Shown here: positions 5,304-9,161 of the stretch, piece after piece | Numbering within the stretch: position 1 is the stretch's first letter | Layout of the letters: each line of letters opens with the position of its first letter | NCBI GenBank assembly: GCA_002413665.1 | Contig: DHXK01000022.1 | Span: forward strand, 1-9,161 | Origin: Legionellales bacterium UBA5158 | Lineage (GTDB): Bacteria; Pseudomonadota; Gammaproteobacteria; DSM-16500 | Reading direction: 5' to 3' | Length of the DNA: 9,161 nucleotides | Made by a program: the position numbers and the translations under genes | The notes under the pieces: generated by a model | What the model saw: only the letters and a program-made list of their open reading frames with translations | Told to the model about the DNA's origin: nothing | The model's database searches: none

Positions 5304-6746
5304 TCACGCTAAGCGTACTTTGATATTCCATGTTTCTAATGTTGTTCCCGCGAGTAAATCTAAATTTACTAACGCTGATAAATAGTTTAATTGTGCTGAA
5401 ATTAATGCTTGCTGATTCAAATTTAATTGCTGACGTACAGACTGCAATTCAATACTATTAATTAAACCATACAGATATTTTTTATTACTAAGCTGATATG
5501 TTTTTTGTTGTAAAGACGCTGCATTCTTAGCAAATTTAAGTGCGCGTTCAGCGCTTCCTACGGAATTCCAACCATTGATAGCATTAGTTTCTTTGCTCCA
5601 CCTTTCTTGTTTCAAAGCAAGGCTTGCTTCACGCAAAGCAATCTTGGCATCTAGGACGCCTTGTTTTGCGAGCTGGTTATCCAAGGGAATATTAATACTT
5701 AACGTTGCACCTCTTGCTTCGTTAGAACCGTTAAATAATCCCGTTATGCCACCATACTTTCCCTGGCTAAGGCCAGCACTGGTCCCTGCATTTAAGGTTA
5801 AATTTAAATCCGGGCGAGTGTTATCTTCTGCCAAAGCTACATTACGTTTCGTTGAGCCTTCTAACGTGATTTGATCTGTTTGATATTGAATGTCATTTAT
5901 CAACACCCGTTGCTGAGTGTCGACTAAAGATGAGATGTGATATTTATGCGTCAGTGCAAGCACATCTAAATTAGTTATTATCATGTTTGTTTTTGGATCG
6001 ACGCCGATTGCTTCTAATAAAGCAAAGCGTGCTTGTTGAGAATTATTTTTGTCATTTTCTAATGTAGTTTCCGCACTTGCAACATCGGCTTCTACGGTCA
6101 CTAATTCGTTCCCAGCTTTGTGTCCTGCTTTGATAAATAGTTTGGTCTGTGTCACAGATGTTTCTGCGCGCTGCAATGCTTGTTTGTCTAACATTACGGT
6201 ATTTTCTGCGGAGACCGCATTGAGGTAAGCAATGATCACGCCAGTCACAGTATTACGTAATGTTCCTTCAATGTTTAAACGACTAATGTGTTCACTGTCT
6301 TTTGCATTTTCTAAAGCTGCTTCAACTATGGGTCTCCCAAAACCGCGCATCAGTGGTTGTACAATTTCTAAAGATAAGCCCGGATTAAAATGATGTGAAA
6401 ATGTATTAACAGAAGTAAGGGTTGCTTGTGTTCCTATGGGGGAAAGCCATTTTACTTCAGGTTGAATCAAAGGATTTTTTGTAGTTTGTACTACATTGTT
6501 GATTACGCTTTTATTAACGCCAACCGATGCAACAAAAGAATAATGCGGAGTGAATTGCCATTCTTGAATATGGAGAGAAAATTTTTCTTCTACATGATTG
6601 AGTTGAGCAATTTCAACATTGGGATTTTCGCGCACAGCTAATAAAATAGCTTCTTGCAAAGAAAGCGTGATCGGAGAATCTTCTGATTCAGCTTTTGCAA
6701 TAATACTATTGAATAAAATAATGCATAAAAATATAAATCGAAACAT
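5304..6746 (-). CDS. TolC-family outer-membrane channel protein
   Basis: This 480-residue outer-membrane component provides the exit duct. A signal peptide ends at A-K-A (17-19) with the mature protein from Glu20. Two outer-membrane efflux repeats can be recognised. The first is about 28-255, from SLQEAILLAVRENPN and including PLMRGFGR before long helices. The second is about 340-470, from SINIPLDNQ to NLDLLAGT. Length is normal for TolC-like proteins. It is the first gene of the exporter operon, 6 nt before the adaptor, so this exporter does not have to borrow a shared TolC. The Shine-Dalgarno is poor: only tgtga precedes ccc-ATG, which may limit its expression. The gene lies 87 nt downstream of the ligase gene on the same strand, with a possible promoter between. 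Confidence 0.9.
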   Translation of the reverse strand: MFRFIFLCIILFNSIIAKAESEDSPITLSLQEAILLAVRENPNVEIAQLNHVEEKFSLHIQEWQFTPHYSFVASVGVNKSVINNVVQTTKNPLIQPEVKWLSPIGTQATLTSVNTFSHHFNPGLSLEIVQPLMRGFGRPIVEAALENAKDSEHISRLNIEGTLRNTVTGVIIAYLNAVSAENTVMLDKQALQRAETSVTQTKLFIKAGHKAGNELVTVEADVASAETTLENDKNNSQQARFALLEAIGVDPKTNMIITNLDVLALTHKYHISSLVDTQQRVLINDIQYQTDQITLEGSTKRNVALAEDNTRPDLNLTLNAGTSAGLSQGKYGGITGLFNGSNEARGATLSINIPLDNQLAKQGVLDAKIALREASLALKQERWSKETNAINGWNSVGSAERALKFAKNAASLQQKTYQLSNKKYLYGLINSIELQSVRQQLNLNQQALISAQLNYLSALVNLDLLAGTTLETWNIKVRLA

Positions 6747-6784
6747 GGGTCACAGTTTTTTTATTGAAATAAATACGAACACGC

Positions 6785-6813
6785 AGTATGCCCAATATTC
6801 ATACAAGAGTAAA
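6785..6813 (-). promoter_or_regulatory. Candidate promoter of the exporter operon
   Basis: On the minus strand, TTTACT (plus coordinates 6808-6813) and CATACT (6785-6790) are separated by 17 nt and each matches the sigma-70 consensus at 4 of 6 positions. The start would be near 6778, about 32 nt before the ATG at 6746. No terminator is visible after the ligase gene, so read-through from it could also feed the operon. Confidence 0.35.
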
Positions 6814-6833
6814 GTATCTAGTTGAAATCTTGA

Positions 6834-8006
6834 TCAATATGCGCGCACGCATTCTGCGACATACTCTCGATTAATCAGAACTTTTCTTTCGTGTCTATTT
6901 ATTGCTAAATCAATCAGATGAGAGAGTAATGTAGAATAAGGCACTCCGGATGCAGCCATTAATTTAGGATACATGCTGATTTGAGTAAAACCTGGCAGAG
7001 AGTTGATTTCGTTAAAGTAAATACGATTAGTTCCGCGTTCCAAAAACAAATCTACGCGAGCCATTCCTTCACATTCTAAAGCGGAAAATATTGCTTTAAC
7101 CGTTGTTTGAATCTCAGCAGCTACCTGCTTAGGTAAAAGAGCAGGGATGACTAATGCTGCCCCTTCTTCATCTAAATATTTAGCGGCGTAAGAATAAAAT
7201 TCATGTTCATTTTGCGGCTTAATTTCGCCAATGACGCTGATAATCGGGTCTGAGCCATAGTCTAGTGATTCAAGTGCTGAGACTTCAATTTCTTGAGCAT
7301 CAATTCCTTGCTCGACTAACACTTTAGTATCATATAAAAATGCATTTTCAATCGCACCGACGAGGTTTTTCGCATGTTTTACCTTATGAACACCTATGCT
7401 CGAACCTGTATTGGCAGGTTTAACAAACACGGGATAAGTTAATTGCTCTTCAACTAAAGCACATATTTGAGCGGCATTTTTAGCCCACTGACCGCGCTTA
7501 AAAGATAGGTAAGGTGCTACTAATAAACCTGCTCCCTTAACAAGCCGCTTAGCAACGTCTTTATCCATTCCAACGGCTGAGGCTAATACGCCACAACCTA
7601 CATAAGGAACATTGGCAAGCTCAAGCAATCCTTGAACTGTTCCGTCTTCACATAAGGGACCATGTATAGCGGGAAAAACAACATCAAATAAAGAGCCGGT
7701 GTTATTTAAATGAGAAATTAATGCAGAGGGAGTCGGTAATACGGTCTGTTTGCCAATAAGATCTGGGGAAAACAGCATACGTTCTGCATCTTGATGTAAT
7801 TGTAGGGTGGAGGATTGATTCAGTTGATGAGCATTATCATCACCTAAATACCAAGTACCCTGTTTATCTATTCCTATAGGCACTACTTCAAATCGAGATC
7901 TATCTAGATTTTGAATAACGTTTGCGGCGGATAGCAATGAAACTTCATGTTCGCTAGAGCGACCGCCGTACAATACTGCTACACGAATTTTTTTAGTTTG
8001 ATTCAT
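6834..8006 (-). CDS. ddl: D-alanine--D-alanine ligase (DdlA-type)
   Basis: This cytoplasmic enzyme joins two D-alanines using ATP, giving the dipeptide that MurF adds to the peptidoglycan precursor. The 390 residues make it the longer DdlA type, slightly long for the class. Visible motifs are the N-terminal GGRSSEHEVS (14-23), HGPLCEDGTVQG (115-126), MDKDVAKRLV (147 onward) at the start of the ATP-grasp domain, the AAKYLDE loop, and the Mg/ATP site with Arg317, Asp319, Glu333 and Asn335 in NEINSLPGFT. Position 119 is Cys where E. coli DdlA and DdlB have Gly in HGxxGEDG; I believe this position varies, so I do not call it a defect. The C-terminus is extended by some 20 residues after the usual end. 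The ribosome site is modest (GGTG, 5 nt from the ATG), but a good promoter lies just upstream. Confidence 0.93.
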   Translation of the reverse strand: MNQTKKIRVAVLYGGRSSEHEVSLLSAANVIQNLDRSRFEVVPIGIDKQGTWYLGDDNAHQLNQSSTLQLHQDAERMLFSPDLIGKQTVLPTPSALISHLNNTGSLFDVVFPAIHGPLCEDGTVQGLLELANVPYVGCGVLASAVGMDKDVAKRLVKGAGLLVAPYLSFKRGQWAKNAAQICALVEEQLTYPVFVKPANTGSSIGVHKVKHAKNLVGAIENAFLYDTKVLVEQGIDAQEIEVSALESLDYGSDPIISVIGEIKPQNEHEFYSYAAKYLDEEGAALVIPALLPKQVAAEIQTTVKAIFSALECEGMARVDLFLERGTNRIYFNEINSLPGFTQISMYPKLMAASGVPYSTLLSHLIDLAINRHERKVLINREYVAECVRAY

Positions 8007-8042
8007 TCAAGCACCACAATAGTCATTTGGTTGATGGCTGGT

Positions 8043-8071
8043 ATTATAGAGAACAAGTAGGAGTTTGTGTA
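8043..8071 (-). promoter_or_regulatory. Promoter of the D-Ala-D-Ala ligase gene
   Basis: On the minus strand, TACACA (plus coordinates 8066-8071; 4 of 6 to TTGACA) is followed after 17 nt by a perfect TATAAT (8043-8048). The start is predicted near 8036, giving a leader of about 30 nt. This is among the best sigma-70 promoters in the window and lies entirely in the gap after the small lipoprotein gene, so the ligase can be transcribed independently of it. Confidence 0.6.
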
Positions 8072-8087
8072 CTTTTTTTACTATTTT

Positions 8088-8297
8088 TTAGCCTCTAAAT
8101 ATATAAGATGGCGCTCTAACGATATTAGGAGACTTAAAGGGATCATCGTTTTTTTGTGGGTTGACTACCACGCCATCATTTGAAGGAGCTGTCATTTTTT
8201 TTGCTGGAGTTGTACCCTGACTTGCGCAACCAAACAAGTTAAAAAAAGCAAATAAAGTGCACGCCAAAAGTATTTCTTTCATATTTTTCAGTCTCAT
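8088..8297 (-). CDS. Small lipoprotein, unknown function
   Basis: I do not recognise the family. From the ATG at 8297 the product has 69 residues: a basic start (MRLKNMK), a hydrophobic core and a lipobox LFGC with lipidation at Cys24. After Ala at +2 come about 45 polar, proline- and lysine-rich residues ending PSYIFRG. The non-aspartate +2 residue predicts sorting to the outer membrane. The open frame continues upstream to a TTG at 8336, but the candidate promoter (8318-8346) would start transcription near 8311, excluding that start. An ATG at 8282 is another option, with a shorter, less basic signal. No candidate start has a good Shine-Dalgarno. Its size recalls the LptM/YifL lipoproteins, but their GPLY motif after the cysteine is missing. 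It lies between two peptidoglycan genes, which hints at an envelope role only by position. Confidence 0.6.
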   Translation of the reverse strand: MRLKNMKEILLACTLFAFFNLFGCASQGTTPAKKMTAPSNDGVVVNPQKNDDPFKSPNIVRAPSYIFRG

Positions 8298-8317
8298 ATC
8301 AAAAAAAATAGGATTTG

Positions 8318-8346
8318 AGAATAGCAAAATGTGCAATATTAAGCAA
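8318..8346 (-). promoter_or_regulatory. Candidate promoter of the small lipoprotein gene
   Basis: On the minus strand, TTGCTT (plus coordinates 8341-8346) and TATTCT (8318-8323) are 17 nt apart, matching 3 and 4 of 6 consensus positions. A start near 8311 would leave a short leader before the ATG at 8297. This is a weak match, given mainly because it bears on the choice of start codon. Confidence 0.35.
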
Positions 8347-8388
8347 AAGTAATTAATCTACACATAGAGACAACAAAAGGACTCAAAC

Positions 8389-8417
8389 TTGACAAAATAG
8401 CTCATCATGAGTAAGAT
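8389..8417 (+). promoter_or_regulatory. Promoter of the L,D-transpeptidase gene with a small dyad in the spacer
   Basis: A perfect -35 TTGACA (8389-8394) is followed after 17 nt by TAAGAT (8412-8417, 4 of 6). The start would be near 8424, leaving a leader of about 96 nt before the ATG at 8520. The spacer contains ctcat-c-atgag (8401-8411), a 5-bp inverted repeat that could be a regulator half-site pair or chance. The leader has a second short dyad, attgc-c-gcaat (8450-8460), and a T-run at 8491-8496, but no recognisable riboswitch. Confidence 0.5.
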
Positions 8418-8519
8418 TGGTCCAGCTTAAGATTCCTCTAGATCTGACAATTGCCGCAATGGCCCTCGATGTATTTAACTATATTTAATCTTTTTTAATA
8501 ACTGTGAAGAACATAACTT

Positions 8520-9161
8520 ATGCGATCAAAATATTTATTAGCGTTACTTCTTGCCCTTTTAGGTACTGCAGGCTGGGGACCTTTCTCATCCTTGTTTGGA
8601 GAGAGCAATCCAATACTCACAAGCACAAATTCATCTGACTGGATAGGTCAGGAAGCTAGAAATATTAACTCACAAGCCGGTAATATTGACCCAGCCGTGT
8701 TAAAGCTGAGTCTAAATGCTTACTTGAATGCTAGACATAAAGGCTTAGACAGCAAGCAGGTGTTAACTATTATTGATTATTCTAAACCTTCATATGAGCG
8801 TCGGTTATGGGTAGTAGACCTAAAAAGCGGCAAAGTTTTATTCAATACTTGGGTATCCCATGGTAAAAACAGCGGCCAATTAATGGCAACTTCTTTTTCT
8901 AACCAGCCTGGCAGTTTAAAATCTAGCATCGGTGTATTTCAAACGGATGAGCCTTACATGGGTGGTAAAGGTATTTCTCTTCGTTTATCTGGTTTAGAGC
9001 ATGGAATTAATGACAATGCCTACAATCGTGATATTGTTGTACATGGTGCTTGGTATGTTAATTCTCAAGTTGCTCTGAACCATGGGCAAATTGGACGTAG
9101 CTGGGGTTGCCCTGCAGTCAGTCCAGAATTGGCTAAGCCGCTGATTAACACTATTAAGAAT
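8520..9161 (+). CDS. Murein L,D-transpeptidase catalytic domain protein (YkuD_2 type), 3' end outside the window
   Basis: The first 214 codons of an envelope enzyme run in one open frame to the window edge. Residues 1-20 are a basic start and leucine-rich segment (LLALLLALLGTAG) acting as signal peptide or membrane anchor; no clear AxA site is seen. From about residue 80 the sequence follows the YkuD_2 pattern: WVSHGKNSG with His114, SFSNQPGSLKSSIGVF, SLRLSGLE, then IVVHGAWY with His175 and GRSWGCPAV with catalytic Cys197. His175 and Cys197 are the expected catalytic pair. Such enzymes use the tetrapeptide stem of murein to make L,D bonds or attach proteins; the exact reaction cannot be told from sequence. 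Only the end of the catalytic domain is missing. The ribosome site is weak (gaaga, 9 nt from the ATG). The gene is divergent from the small lipoprotein gene and near the D-Ala-D-Ala ligase gene. Confidence 0.88.
   Translation, partial: MRSKYLLALLLALLGTAGWGPFSSLFGESNPILTSTNSSDWIGQEARNINSQAGNIDPAVLKLSLNAYLNARHKGLDSKQVLTIIDYSKPSYERRLWVVDLKSGKVLFNTWVSHGKNSGQLMATSFSNQPGSLKSSIGVFQTDEPYMGGKGISLRLSGLEHGINDNAYNRDIVVHGAWYVNSQVALNHGQIGRSWGCPAVSPELAKPLINTIKN

Noticed and set aside
5575..5874. 99-codon plus-strand open frame inside the TolC-like gene
   Set aside because: It is antisense to a strongly recognisable coding sequence, has no family resemblance and no ribosome site; the same holds for the other short antisense frames in the exporter genes.
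7650..7662. Cys119 in the ligase HGPLCEDG motif as an inactivating change
   Set aside because: The remaining catalytic and metal-binding residues are intact and this position appears to tolerate variation in Ddl enzymes, so inactivity is not supported.
8088..8297. Identification of the small lipoprotein as LptM/YifL
   Set aside because: Size and lipobox are similar but the GPLY motif just after the cysteine is absent.

Overview
The window looks like an AT-rich gammaproteobacterial chromosome segment. The gene families (DdlA-type D-Ala-D-Ala ligase, YkuD_2-type murein L,D-transpeptidase, MacA/MacB/TolC exporter, small lipoproteins) and the codon use would suit Legionellales or relatives, but that placement is a low-confidence guess made without a database search.

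Left edge (1-306): a junk region with no intact gene. Two near-identical 19-base direct repeats (1-19, 26-44) resemble an insertion-sequence end. They are followed on the minus strand by a 36-codon chimeric remnant (87-197). Its first ~23 codons look like the start of an AAA_14/DUF4143 ATPase, cut off exactly where the P-loop should begin. Its last 13 codons copy the 3' end of the MacB-like permease gene found at 2286. A hairpin-forming inverted repeat lies at 207-240.

Accessory module (307-2199): an intact AAA_14/DUF4143 ATPase (minus strand) is divergent from a small secreted protein with six cysteines in its mature part (plus strand). The shared intergenic region carries a promoter on each side. 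The ATPase promoter is almost entirely covered by a 30-bp inverted repeat, a candidate operator. The module lies between the two copies of the permease 3' end, so it sits in a rearranged locus.

Export operon (6746 down to 2286, minus strand): a TolC-like outer-membrane protein, a MacA-like lipoprotein adaptor, a MacB-type ATPase and a MacB-type permease. The genes are separated by 6 nt, a short overlap and 5 nt, so they very probably form one transcript encoding a complete tripartite exporter. MacB is split into two polypeptides and the operon brings its own outer-membrane channel.

Cell-envelope part (6834-9161): D-alanine--D-alanine ligase and a small unrecognised lipoprotein (both minus strand), then, divergently, the first 214 codons of a murein L,D-transpeptidase that runs off the right edge. 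The ligase makes the D-Ala-D-Ala end needed for 4-3 cross-links. The L,D-transpeptidase family acts on the tetrapeptide stem, so the two neighbours belong to the same peptidoglycan theme.

No rRNA, CRISPR array or convincing tRNA was seen. Nothing here is clearly a new defence or signalling system. The least explained parts are the ATPase/secreted-protein pair with its dyad-covered promoter and the chimeric scar beside it.
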